Source: Clavulina sp. PMI_390
Taxonomy: Eukaryota > Basidiomycota > Agaricomycetes > Cantharellales > Hydnaceae
Assembly (NCBI GenBank): GCA_015039315.1
Contig: WIDE01000045.1
Coordinates: forward strand, 188,910-252,909
Length of the DNA stretch: 64,000 nucleotides
Direction of reading: 5' to 3'
Made by a program: the position numbers and the translations under genes. The notes under the pieces are model-generated. The model did not search any database, had not been told where the DNA came from, and saw nothing but the letters and a program-made list of their open reading frames with translations. Position 1 is the stretch's first letter, and every line of letters begins with the position of its first letter. Positions 50,265 to 61,969 of the stretch are shown in pieces.

Positions 50265-53200
50265 ATGTCGTGCCATGAAGATGAGTGGTCCTCCGAGGAT
50301 GAGGAGGCCCAAGAGCCAGTCCAAAATCCTATTCCTCCAGGCGAAATAAAGGTTCATCCATCATACCCCAGCAACTTTACGAACCATTGATACATAATGT
50401 TTCCTATGGTTTCGATAGGATAAATTGCTCGACATATTTCAGGAAGAATTCGACTTCCAAGGCTCATACTCATACAACCAGTCCTTCAATTTTGCCCCGA
50501 ACCCTGGTCTCGAGATTCCGGGCTTTGGCATTCTAGGGCTGCCACTGAATCCTCGTGAGGCGAAGATCTTGATCACCCATTGCTCTCAGGCACCATTTGG
50601 GAAAGGCGAAAGAACAGTGGTAGATAAAGCCGTCCGTGACACCTGGGAGCTCAACCCGGATCGCGTAAGACCCACTGCTCCAACATGTACGAACACCCGT
50701 GTTAATCTTCCCACCACAGTTTACCTTGAGCAACCCGGATTTCGCATCTTGGGTCCAGTCAACAGTTGTTCCCCAGGCTGCTACCGCCCTGGGCATCAAT
50801 AACAAAACTGTCGTTGCCGAGATATATAAGCTTCTTGTCTATGAGGAGGGCTCACAGTAAGTGACTGCAATGCCACTCGCCCTATCATCTGCCCTGATGG
50901 TTATGCCTAGTTTCCTCGCACATCAAGAGTATGTAATGCTATCCTTCTAGACTGTTGGATTTTAACTTATCGGCGCAATAGCACGGAGAAGATTCCTGGC
51001 ATGTTCGGCTCAATCATCATCACGCTACCTTCCAAATTCGAAGGAGCTGCTATCCATCTCTCTCACAATAACGAGACAAAGGTCATCGACCTCGCGGCTA
51101 ACAGCGGTCGTGCTACATCCGTCCTTGCCTGGTATAGCGATGTCTTCCACACAGTCAAGCCGGTGACATCAGGTTATCGACTCACCCTGTCTTATAATCT
51201 TGCTATACCTCCAGGGGCGTCACAGTCTCGCCCAACAGCTCCGGACACCAGCTCGGCTTCTCGCGACCTCCAGCACCTACTTCTGAGCTGGAAGCAAGAC
51301 AGTTCTGGCGAAGCTCCGACCAAGCTGGTATGGACCCTGGATCACAAATACTCCTTGATCGGTATGCGACAAGGCTCCCTCAAAGGTCGTGACGCGCAAA
51401 TCCTCAAAGTTCTCAGGCCTCTGGTTGAGCGTCTTCAATTTCGTGTCGTCCTTGCCAACCTGGAGCTGCATGAAGTTGGAGTACCAGATGATAATGGCTG
51501 GCATGGGTATGGTGATTCAGAGGATGATGACGATGAGGGTCCTCATTATATGAATGAACTCATTGAATCCCACATGAATGTCACAAACATCATTGATCTT
51601 GACGGAGTTAAGCTTGACCTCAAAATAACAATCGACGAGGAGGAAGAGATGGTTTCGGAATCATTGAAAGAGGATGACCCTGATGACGAGCAATACGAAG
51701 GGTATCAAGGCAATGTGCGAGCTTTTCTCGGTATCTCTAATTACAATGCGTTATGTCGAGTACTAATCTCTCTCTATCCATATTATCGCTTCTGTCTTTG
51801 AACTTGAAAGGGTGCTGGAACATTGGAACATTGTGCGTCATGATATTCTCTCTAACAAGCATGTACTAATCCAAGTCGCAGGGTACCGGAAGACAGCACT
51901 TATCATATATCTCAAAGCCAGCGAATTTGCAGTGGGGGACGTGATGCCCGTTAAATATGCATTGGGACGGCTACAACATAAACTGCGACGAGGGTGGTCA
52001 GAGAAGGATCGAAAATCTCGTCACATCGACACTGCTCTTCACCCAGGATCGAATTGCTCTGCTGATATACTCAAAGCTGCTCTCCACACCTTGACACAGT
52101 GTGCGGTTAAATCAAACGATGTGGCGCTTTGGGAAAACTCTTGTCGCGCTTGTGGTGGGGTGGAAAACCCCGAACGATTGGAACTCTCAGACATTGCCTC
52201 TGCTATCTCTCATTTCGGATTTTCGACGCTACGGCCAACGTGAGTCTATAGTCTACTCTACTCGCAGTGCTACAGTGTTATAATATGGGGCCTTAGGTTG
52301 GAAGATATCTTACGCGAAGGGAAGCAGATCTCCACACGATTCGCTATCCTGACCCATATACAGCTTGATCCTAATCCAGAGGTTCAATCGTGGATCAAAA
52401 TCGCGCGCCCCCTCGTCGAAGAACGGCTAAACGTCATGGGTATCGACGATGTCCCTGTGCTAGTGCAAATTGCGGATCGTTCGTTGGGTGATTTTGCTGA
52501 TAGGTAAGCTTTTCCCTGTACACTGCCTCACTCAATTATATTCTCAAACCGCAATAGAATCCTTCCCCAGCTTATTGCGATGGATACTTCCTTGGATGTG
52601 TGGTCAGAGCTGAGCTCACAGATCCTTTCCAAGCGTGCCTCCTGGTCATCAACAGAGGAGCAAGCGACGTGGGCTAAAGTCATGTCGTCCATCGTCTCTA
52701 AATCCGCGGCCTCTTTCCCCTCCATCTCTTCTAGCAACATTCAAAAGTCCGTGGATGATGCGCTCGCCATTCTTCAGACTTGTGACAAGATTGGAGACGC
52801 TTCACCTATGGTTGTCCTCTCCGCGAGGATCAAGCGATTGCTTGAGCAGCAGCCCGCCCAAGAGTTCTATCGTGCATATTATCAGCAGGGCACCGGTCGC
52901 TCTCAAATCATTCTAGCCTTCATACCCCAGCTACTTTTATCTCTCGCCCCTTTGGAGTCCTCAACTTTGTATAAAAAAGATCCAACGGCTCATCGTCCTT
53001 TATATTCCCTGGTTGGCCTCATCCTCGAACACGCGATGACAGCCTATGGAGTTCAGTCTCATATCAACACAATCATTAGGTTCCTGCCGCTTGCTGGCGG
53101 GGTTGACCTTTTAAACTCCTCGTGAGTTACTGTTAGGCCCACCTTGAGGATGAAGCTGACTTCCCCCCTCCCTAGCCTAATCCCTCATGTGAACAACCTT

Positions 53201-54234
53201 GCAGGAACATCAACGTCAGCCCTTCAGCTGCTTACAAAATCGTTATATGCAGCCCGGGATAAATTTGGCGAAAATGAAGCAAAGCTTAAGACTTTTGTCC
53301 ATCATGTGGTGACCGCAGTGGTGGTTCATGGCCCATGTGGCTCGGCCAATGGCCTAAACACTTCAGTCGCGTATCTCCAGATGCTTGAATACTGCCTCGG
53401 CTTTGGGGATGAGAGTCTCGCCTTATGCAAAAGAGTGACTTCTCGTATGAAGCCTCCACATAATATCCCCGTGAATACTTGGTTCATTAGGACGTTTTCG
53501 CCGCTCTGGACCCAACTTTTACCAGCCCTGCAGCAACGGAATATTTCGCCTACCGCGGAGCCTTTCCGAGCCTGTGTATCTGAAAACGTTTATGCGTTCT
53601 CTGCGACCATTGGAGAGAAGAAATCTACAGGGGTTCCCTCGCCAGCGATTCTCAATACTGTGGGGTGCCCATGCGGAGATTGTCAACAGCTTCGCAAATT
53701 CCTGACTGATTCTGATGCGTCGTGGCAATTCAAGGCAGTCAAACCTCGCAGAGTGCACTTGGAGAAAGCCTTGGCCTCCTCAAAGGCTCTTACCTGGGGT
53801 ATCCGATGGCACACCGGAGGAGGATCTCCCCAAAGGCTAATGGTACGATTGATAGAATCTTTCGCCCAAAGCGACTGGATAAACTGATGCCACACATTCA
53901 CTTCCAGGTTGATAAACCTGCAGCCATGGTAGCAGCTTCGCGATGGGAAATTGATTTCGCTCATCTACGAAAATTTATCCTGGCGTTAGGGGATGCTAAA
54001 AAGATTCACGAGATGTTAGGAGACCTGACCGATGTCATCCTGGCTCGAGCGCAAATCGCGACCAGCCGTCCAACTGCAACTGCGTCATCAGCTCAACGGG
54101 TAGCTCCAGGCGTAGGCACAGCCGGCCAGCGTGTTGCCTCGGGCAGCAGCACACTTGGGAAACGTGCAGGACAGTCTTCGAATCAGCCAAGTGCGAAGCG
54201 GGTGAAGGGCGATGTTATCGACATTTCTGACTGA
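50265..54234 (+). CDS. Large Fe(II)/2-oxoglutarate dioxygenase-domain protein, tandem copy B, putatively nuclear
   Basis: Paralogue of the gene at 45351-49380 with matching exon layout. It starts MSCHEDEWSSEDEEAQEP, then FGILGLPLNPREAKILITHC, the metal site FLAHQDTEKIPGMFGSIIIT and WYSDVFHTVKPVTSGYRLTL. The acidic loop (EDDDDEGP) replaces the Gly/Arg-rich loop of copy A. The helical middle matches throughout, and the Cys motif is VGCPCGDCQQLRKFL. The last exon (VDKPAAMVAASRW) ends with KRAGQSSNQPSAKRVK, again a bipartite nuclear signal, and DVIDISD. Catalytic residues are kept in both copies. The substrate is unknown. Confidence 0.85.
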
Positions 54235-54589
54235 TGCAAGTTTGTGTAACATATCTTTAATGATAATTCTTACTTTCTTGGTCAAGATTCATGAGAATGC
54301 TGAACGTCGTGAGGTATTAAGTGCGTCCACCTCGCCGATCTAATCAGCGGCCAAGCATTTCAATGCTAATATGAGGATGGGTTTACCACAAGTGGATGAA
54401 CGGACTGGTTGAGGAAACAAGAGCCTCGATATAGCGAGCTGGGATGTCAGCGCTTCAGCACACCTGTATAATTTAGCTAGCGGAGGTTCGCAAGAAATAG
54501 CCGGGCCTCCTGCGACGGAAAGCATATAGGTGCGATTAGGATGATGATGTAGTCTCGTAAATGGTATGAAACATGTATGAAGGTATATT
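54235..54589. other. Convergent 3' spacer between Fe2OG copy B and kinesin
   Basis: 355 bp between facing stop codons. No coding feature is seen. Confidence 0.5.
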
Positions 54590-57500
54590 CTATCGGCCGC
54601 TGCTGAAAAACCACGATGCGCGCTTGGCTATAAAATAGAATTAGCAACTCAATTCCAATAAACAAGTCAGGATCACACTCACAGGCCCCACTGTGAAGAC
54701 GAACCATAGTACACAGAAGTGTTCAGTCTTATGACCAATGTACAAAAAGCCTGTGCTGACGTACCTCTCCTCTGACTGGATGCGGCCAAGCGGGCTTCCT
54801 TGAGGAGCACCTGTTAAGAATGACCCTTGCCCTACAGCTGCACTTGATACTGCGTTGGCACCACCGCCGCCACCACCCCGTAAGGGCTTCGCTATCCTCC
54901 CAAAGCTCAAGCTCGTGCTTGCGGCAGGTTTGTTGGCGGCGTTTGCTACAATGAAAAATTGAGTGATCAAGAACCGCTGCAACTCGACGTAGTCCTCTCA
55001 CCTCGAGCTTCATCGAGTCGCTGCTTGATGATCTGCATCTGAGCCTCGAATTTGTGGTTTTGCGTTGTTAGGCGGCGGTCAGCTTCCTGGAGCAAAGCCT
55101 CCAGGTTATGGATGCGCTCGTTACGAGCCAAAAGCTTGCGCTCAGCGATGCCGGCTTCCTTCTTGAGCGCTGAATTCTGGTCGACCAGCTGCTTCTGGAC
55201 TACGGTAAGTTGCTCGAGATTGCGCTCCAGGAACAGCATCTTCTTCTGTTGAGCCTTGCTGTTGCTGTTTCGGATAACGTTATTGTATTGCTCTTTGATG
55301 TCATCCAGCTGAATCTCAAGCTCGACGACCTAAACAAAGAGAATATTAGTATGCGTACTAACCCGGAGCTTCGAGAGGCATACTTTCTCGCAGCGATTTT
55401 GGAGATCGCGCATAAGAGACTTCTTGACGCTGTCAAACTCAGCAAGCTGGACGGTGATAGCCTTCCGAGTTCTCTCGAGGTCCTTGGCACTCTCAGCAAG
55501 GTTCTTGCCGCCCTCGATACCTGCTGAGGTAACGGCGAAGGCTCGCTATTCACGAGATCAATACAAACGAAACGATGCGAAAGAGATACATGAAGAACAA
55601 ACCTTGAGCTCCTCATTCACGCCCTTGAGGCTCTCCAGCGATGACTGCAGGTTGCGAATTTCAGTTGACTTGAGCTCAAGTTGCTGCTTGAGGTCTTGAA
55701 TCTCGCTGAGTTGGGCATCTCGCTTGGCATTGTATTGCGCCTCCAACTTAGCCTATGTGAAACAAAGTAAAATCAGGGCGGGGGCGCACAGACGAGTTCG
55801 GAGATCGTCATACCTTCAATTCCGCCATCGAGTCGGCAGTCTCAACATTGCCGATTTCCTCCTCGTGAATCGTCTTCTCCAAGAGCTCTTCGTACTCAGC
55901 CTCGAGGGTCGCAAGTCGTGCCTCGACGTCGTCTCGTCGCTTCATGGCAAGCTCACCCTCCTCCTGGCTCTGACGAAGTCGATCAGCTGTCTCACGGATG
56001 AGACTCTGGCTTTCCGACAATTGACGACGGAGAAGAGTCAGGTCTTCGGCTGTCAGCGATGCACCGTTATCGTCGTCCAGTGAATCGAGTTTGTTCAGAG
56101 TCGCCCGTAGCGCATCTTCCTTCTCAGAGAAAGCACCCTACAATTCGACAAAGTGGTGAATCAGAGTCATGAAGAGAGACAGTAAAGATAGTACGAACGG
56201 TGTCGAATTGAGCCATCATCATGGCCATCTTCTCGGCCTTCTTCTTCTCCTTGTCTTCAGAAGAAGGATCTCGCTGAGTAACGCGGAGTTCAGCAACAAG
56301 CTTCCGTTGCTCCTCCGCCTCGCTTGTGAGATCGGCGTTCTGCTCGCGAAGAATGTCCACAGTTATACCAGCCTCCTTGTTCTCATAGTCAAGCCTCTCA
56401 AGCTGCATCTTCAACTCATTGAGCTGAATGGACATGACTTCATTTTCCTGTAACAACCAAGCAGCATAAGTTTTCGGTAGTTGAGGCAATGTTTGCTGCA
56501 CGAACCTGGGAGATTGATGAGTCTTGTTCCTTCACGAAAGCGAGTTCCTCCTTGATTTCCTTGACGAGGGTAGAGAGGGAGACCAACGTGGCTTCCTAGA
56601 ATTATAGAATCCTTTAGCTACCGCTGATCGTTCCAGAACAGCAATCTGTTACCTTCTCCGCCAATTGATCAGTGAGCTCGTTCTCGCGTTTGAGGAAATC
56701 GTCCCTCTCGTCCTTGTCCAATCCAATAGCTGTTGGAGTCTGTGGTCGACTGTCGATCATCTCGCTTCGGAGGTTATCGATCAAGGGGTTGCTGGGAGTC
56801 TGAGGACGAGGGGTCGAGGGGGCAGAGGAGGCAGTGGAGCCAGTAGTAGAGGCGGCTGATTTCTTCGCAAGAGCAGCTCCTGCCTTGACATTTTCCGGTG
56901 TCGCCCACTTGGACTGCTCGACCGATCCACCAGACCGCCAAATCGCGACCTCAGCCTCCAGCGCTGCGATATAGCTCTCATTAGAAGCATTATTCGACTG
57001 CGCTTTCTTGAGAAGTGCCTTGAGTTCCGCAGGAGACATCTCAACGTTGACACGAGCAGAGTTCTTGATAGATTTAGCTCGCATACCGAAACGGAGCGTC
57101 GACAGCGTCTCATCAGAGTTGTAGGCGGATGGAGAGCAGTTGATAATGAGGGTGGTGCGCGAGTTGCCACCGAGGGACTCTTGCAGGATTCGTGTCAATT
57201 TTGAGTCACGATATGGAATGTGGACAGACTAAAAAGCAATTAGTGGCAGATGAGTTCCTCACGACAGCAGCACATTTCGAGGATCGAGTAATTGCTAACC
57301 TTTCCATCAGTCAGTGCATTAATGACCATTCCAAGAGCAGAGAGGGATTTATTGATTTTCTTAGCCTCCTCTAGTGTTTGACCTGATGCTCCCGTTTTGC
57401 CAACTTTCTCAGAACCAGCCAGATCGACGAGGTACAGGTGGCCAGATTTCTGGGCACCAGTCTCTGTGTTACGTTGGTTGATGGTGATGACGAAGATAGA

Positions 57501-58508
57501 ATGTGATCGTGAACTCTCCGCGTTCATTTCTGGTAGAAAGAAGGAAAAAAGCATGAGCCCATATTCAAGGATGAAGTAATGGCATGACTTGCTGGTATGG
57601 GACACTACTCTTGCGGCACCACCTTGCCGCATGATCTCATAAACCTCCTTCGCATTCCCAACGTAGTAGTCTGACAGCCCCTTGACGTAGACCCCCTTCG
57701 ATTTCTCCTCGTGGACCTGCAGGTTATCATTTTGTGCTGGAAACGTCGAGTTTAGGATAGGATGAGAACAAGTTAAGGCAATGCGGCTTACGCGCTAGCA
57801 GATCTCGGATACGCTCGAGGTAGATTTCCATGTACGAGACTTTCACCAAGTACTCAATATTGGAGTCGGACTCAAGGATAGATGCGAAAATTTGTTCCGT
57901 TATCCTTGGAATGATACCAGCGAGCTCTGGCGAATCCATATCACCCTAAATTGAAACAATTGACCATCAAGACCTGGCTAGGCACCATAGGTACATTGAC
58001 GGCGCACCATCATTGTGAACGTTTTTCCTGACCCCGTCTGGCCGTAAGCAAAGACAGTCCCGTTGTAACCGTCAAGCACATCTGAAATCATCCAAGAGTG
58101 AGATCGAAGGGAACTCGTGAGGACAATGATGCACTATACCTTTGACGATTCTGTTTGCGTCCAAATCCAATATCAGCCCAATCGAGTTGTCACGGTCCTG
58201 CATAGAAAACGCACCCAGAGATTCCGTAGCCGAACACTTCATGCTGCTTGGTATTTATAGGGAAGACGCGATCGAAGGTAAATCCATCCTTCTCTGCCGC
58301 ACCCTTCAGCATCACCGTCTGCTCATTGTCGTCAAAGGTGGCGACGATTTCGCCTCCTTTCTCGAGCTCTGTCGAGTTGGGTGGACGGAATCTTGGTGCA
58401 GATGGTAATCAGCACCACGGACCACGCGAGCTGGGCTCTCCAGTCGTGAATCGAGTGGTCTGCTTACCGACACACAACCTTGATGTTATTCGTTGACGAC
58501 GACGCCAT
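54590..58508 (-). CDS. KHC: Conventional kinesin heavy chain (kinesin-1)
   Basis: Plus-end microtubule motor of the fungal kinesin-1 class, used in vesicle and dynein transport. It starts [14 protein letters not shown], spliced to [19 protein letters not shown]. The motor core has [20 protein letters not shown], then SGKTFTMM (P-loop), [13 protein letters not shown] (switch I), [20 protein letters not shown] (switch II), [18 protein letters not shown] and [14 protein letters not shown] long coiled coil follows, then the fungal tail [40 protein letters not shown] and the autoinhibitory IAK motif ([13 protein letters not shown]). The end is [15 protein letters not shown]. Micro-exons of 11 nt (58140-58150) and 8 nt (54683-54690) are needed to give the conserved sequence. 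Confidence 0.95.
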
Positions 58509-58840
58509 GTCGTTAGGAAGAAGATGAGAAAGAGACTAAACGCGTGGCCAGACGTGAAGAATATCGTGTCTTATATATGCGTGGTGTGGGGCTGGCTGCA
58601 GAGGAAGGAGTAGAGACTTGCACAATCTAGATCGCACGCCCCCCGCGGATGGCGACCACCGAATTTGTGTGGAGTAAACAAGGCGCGCACTTTGGACACG
58701 CGGATTCGGAAAGCGGGCACGCGTCAAGATGGGAACATAGCCTGCATTCTTCTAGACTAGGAGCAATAGCGGGGGTGTAATAACGTATGGGCTAAATACA
58801 TGCATAGAACTATAGTGCTCCTCAGTGGGGGCGAATGTAA
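58509..58840. other. Spacer between TOM40 stop and kinesin start (kinesin promoter)
   Basis: 332 bp. It holds a minus-strand TATA sequence (GCATATATAA) at about 58571-58580, some 65-70 bp before the kinesin ATG, and two ACGCGT hexamers near 58539 and 58722. Confidence 0.5.
58571..58580 (-). promoter_or_regulatory. TATA box of the kinesin-1 gene
   Basis: The minus strand reads GCATATATAA, about 65-70 bp upstream of the ATG at 58508, at a normal distance for a fungal promoter. Confidence 0.5.
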
Positions 58841-60255
58841 TTAGTAGGGGGGAGGGTAACCAGGCTGGCCAGCAAGTTCTTCGGGTGGAGCGGCGCTAGC
58901 TTCAATCATAATGCCGAGGCCAACTTTTGCGGTGCTCTACGATCGAGGAGAAAGGGAATGGTCAGAATATGGCAAACTAAGTAACTGTATGGCCTGAAGG
59001 TAGCTCACCTTGACGTGGTCAAGTTCACCAGCAACCATGAAGGCAAAAGCAGGGGCAAGCTGCTGCTCCAGCAGCGCAGATACCTTACCAGTGGTATCCA
59101 CCTGTGCACGGAACATCGCTTGTCGGAGCGAATATTTGGCACCAACAGTCGCAATAGCGTCACGACGATGTCGGACAGCCACCAACTGCAAATCAGCAGC
59201 GATCTCCAGCTTCTCGCCAAGCTTCTGCCAGAACGTTGTCTGGAGCACACCTGCTGGCTGAACCTGAGCAGTTGCAATCCAGTCTTGTCCAGTGTACTTG
59301 GCAATGTACGAAGTGCTCAGCTCAGAGATAGGGGGCATCCCGGGCAGTGGCGAAGGACCTGTCTGATACACAGACTCTGCACCGAGCGCCAAATGCTTCG
59401 ACACAGACTGCAGATAGTTGCCAAAGTACGCGCCAGAACCGTCAATAGGCGAGGGGTTGATGGCCTTGACGTTCAAGCTGTAGTCCAGACCGAGGTAGTC
59501 GTGCTCGAGTTGGAACATTGAGTTCCCTCCTCTTGATGCAGACAGCTAGAGTGATAGAAAATGGATGAGCCTTGCGACATGCGAGAGTGAACTGAGAGCG
59601 CCGCACCGAAGTCTGCATTTTTGTCACGTTATTCGGTGACCACCCATGGTTGATTCTGGCAGACAGGTTCCCATCATGGTCGACATTGCCTTGCATGAAA
59701 GACTAGTATCATATGTCAGTAAAAAGTACCATTATGCGTGAGAGGTAAACAATTTTGCTCACCTTTGCGTCGGCCACAACGGCGCCGAAGTTGTACGTGG
59801 GGGGAGCCGTGGAAGAGCCGAGGGCAAAAGAGTGGGTGAGTTGGAAGGCGGGGTTCATGGAGACAGCTTTCGTGATATCAGCACGAGCACCATCAAAAAT
59901 GAAGTTGGTGAGGTGGGTAGCTAGATTTTTGAGCAAGTGACGCGGTGAGGCCAAGGTCTCGCGGTATAAAGAAGGTAGAAGAAAACACACATTTGACCTC
60001 CTTCTGCAGGTTCTCTATCGTCCCTGGGTTAGGGAACCCAAGATATTCCCTCCTCCATGCCGAGAAAGTTTCGTAGCTGTAGACGTGGGGGATGAAGAGT
60101 CTCAGCCCCGTATGCTAAAATATTGAGGTGAGGTATTATGCTTACCGAGAGGTTATGGGGTGAGCCCACGACCACAGCCCCGGCACAGACTGCTCAGCCT
60201 GACTCGACGTCGCGGGAGGGAAGGGGAGAACGTTGGACTCTGACGGCGACGACAT
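58841..60255 (-). CDS. TOM40: Mitochondrial outer-membrane import channel Tom40
   Basis: Beta-barrel pore of the TOM complex. Start at 60255 (MSSPSESNVLPFPPATSS). The first intron, from a GTAAGC donor to the AG before ACTCTTC, joins ITSR to LFIPHVYSYETFSAWRREYL. This is followed by the family signature GFPNPGTIENLQKEVK, THLTNFIFDGARADITKAVS, MNPAFQLTHSF, NLSARINHGWSPNNVTK, FQLEHDYLGLDYSLNVKAIN, SYIAKYTGQDWIATAQVQPA and LQTTFWQKLGEKLEIAADLQ. The last exon restores KSTAKVGLGIMIEASAAPPE, the conserved final strand, and ends GYPPPY with the stop at 58841-58843. The barrel length matches the family. Confidence 0.93.
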
Positions 60256-60440
60256 TGGGTGAATTTGGGAAAGAACGAAAGCGGCACGTGACGAGAAAAT
60301 TACGTAACGCATCGGCCTCTGGTGAGGGAGGGAACATCCAAAGTGAGCAAACCGACGCGATTAGAGCAGAGGTAGTGCTGATATTTCGCGTTTTTGGCTG
60401 TAATCAGAAAACCTGGGCAGGTATAGGCCAACTTGTACCA

Positions 60441-61607
60441 ATGTTGCTCCTAGCATCAGCCCTTGGCGTGTTGCTTGTCATGGCCCCAGCCGTTTCTTCC
60501 CTCCAACTCTTCCCTGCAGCAGCATCATCATCAACTCCATTGTCTGATATGACTAGCTCTGGGAAAACCATACCGTCTCCAGAGACTAGTGCCTCGTTCC
60601 CTTCTGCGACGGTTACAACCTCCACACCAGAACATCCATCAACTTCGGCTCGCTCGCGAACCACCAGTGAATCTTTGAAAGCTACTGAATCAGAATCCCT
60701 CACCGCTCATTACTCCTCTCGCGTCGAATCCACGAAGACTCTCACTTCACTGACCGCAGAATTGACGACAAATCAAATGATGCAACCGCTTACGGGCACT
60801 ACCGATCTTCCGACTACTCAGACGAACCTGCACACTTTCACATCATCAGCCATTTCTTTCTTGCCTCTTAGCTCCATGAACTACTCTTCCACGTCTTCGA
60901 TCGCGTCCTCCAAGAGCTCCGCGCCGCTCAATTCTTTCTCCTCGCCAAGTCCCACCATCCCACATTCACCGACGGCGACAGTGGATGACCACAACTCAAA
61001 CACCCTTCCATCAGGGAGCACTACAAAACCTGCTCGTGGAACTGTAATTGCGCTCATCATCTTTGTCGTTCTGGTCGTTGGTCTAGTTGTTGTATGGTGG
61101 TGGATGAAGCTCCAAGCAAAAGAGCCGGACCGCTCGCGCATGTCTGCCGCGTTGGGTCCTGATTTAGGCGCTGGTACGACTCGTAGTGGCTATAATGTGC
61201 TAGAAAGAGAAAGCATTGTGGGTCTGGGTGGACGTGTGTCGGAATATCTACGAAATCATCACGGACGAGCTTCCACTGCGGCACCTTTTCCGTCTGGCCG
61301 CGCCTCTGCTCCCGAAGTGGACCCATTTGACTCGTACATGCTTCAGCGCACCCCTTCTATCATCGTGTCCGCTCCATCTGCGCCCAAGATGCAGAACACA
61401 AACAAACCTGTGCCTGTGGATGATCGTGGACCGACATTCTTGCCTTATTCGCAAAGGCGCTCCCAGATCGGAGCAAGGGGGAAAAACCGAGGCATCAGTA
61501 TGAACTCTACAAAGTTGTGGAACACTGCATATGTTGATGGGCAAGCTGGGATGGGTTATGGCGATCAAGTGGAGGAGGAGGATTGGTCTCATCACAGTAT
61601 CTACTAA
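60441..61607 (+). CDS. Ser/Thr-rich single-pass membrane protein with signal peptide
   Basis: An uninterrupted frame of 388 codons from the ATG at 60441. The signal peptide is MLLLASALGVLLVMAPAVSS. About 190 residues rich in Ser and Thr follow, likely heavily O-mannosylated, with no folded domain visible. One membrane helix (VIALIIFVVLVVGLVVVWWW) precedes a cytosolic tail of about 165 residues with ESIVGLGGRVSEYLRN, PEVDPFDSYMLQRTP and the end QVEEEDWSHHSIY. The layout resembles fungal cell-wall stress sensors (Wsc/Mid2), but no WSC domain is present. The frame is open upstream to 60138, but the signal peptide marks this ATG. It lies head-to-head with TOM40. Confidence 0.7.
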   Translation: MLLLASALGVLLVMAPAVSSLQLFPAAASSSTPLSDMTSSGKTIPSPETSASFPSATVTTSTPEHPSTSARSRTTSESLKATESESLTAHYSSRVESTKTLTSLTAELTTNQMMQPLTGTTDLPTTQTNLHTFTSSAISFLPLSSMNYSSTSSIASSKSSAPLNSFSSPSPTIPHSPTATVDDHNSNTLPSGSTTKPARGTVIALIIFVVLVVGLVVVWWWMKLQAKEPDRSRMSAALGPDLGAGTTRSGYNVLERESIVGLGGRVSEYLRNHHGRASTAAPFPSGRASAPEVDPFDSYMLQRTPSIIVSAPSAPKMQNTNKPVPVDDRGPTFLPYSQRRSQIGARGKNRGISMNSTKLWNTAYVDGQAGMGYGDQVEEEDWSHHSIY

Positions 61608-61969
61608 CCCTAGACCAGCATCGGAATAATTTCTGCTGGAAAGCCTGGGAACGGTAAGTCGTCTTTCTGCCCCTGACGCACGCTCTGACTATATTCTTGA
61701 ATGGCAGTACCCTAGCCTTAACGTTACCTGTACCTACCTTCATCCTTTTCTTAGCCAAGCGAGCTTCGGTATGCACCTCCGCCACTACAAATAACTTCAA
61801 GCCCCTGACCCCATAATGTCTATAGCTGTTATCGCCTCTCATTTTCTCTCATTCATGTTATTGTTAAGTATTCGGGACACATGTAAAACTGTACATTCAA
61901 CAAGCGTGAGCGAGAACGCTGAGGCACTGCATCATACACGAATATACAAGTATGCTACACACATCGCTC
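61608..61969. other. Convergent spacer; right part is duplicated 3' flank of the methyltransferase
   Basis: Convergent 3' region after the membrane-protein stop. From about 61751 rightwards the sequence matches 63399 onward. Confidence 0.6.
61751..61969. repeat. Tandem-duplicated 3' flank, copy 1 (partner 63399-63616)
   Basis: Shared stretches include CCAAGCGAGCTTCGGTA, AAGCCCCTGACCCCATAA, CATTCATGTTATTGTT, CATCATACACGAATATACAA and CTTATCCTTTAACATAATGG. The offset is about 1647 bp, the same as between the two methyltransferase stops. Confidence 0.85.

Noticed and set aside
60138..60440. N-terminal extension of the Ser/Thr-rich membrane protein
   Set aside because: It overlaps TOM40 exon 1 and its promoter, and the signal peptide begins only at the ATG 60441.
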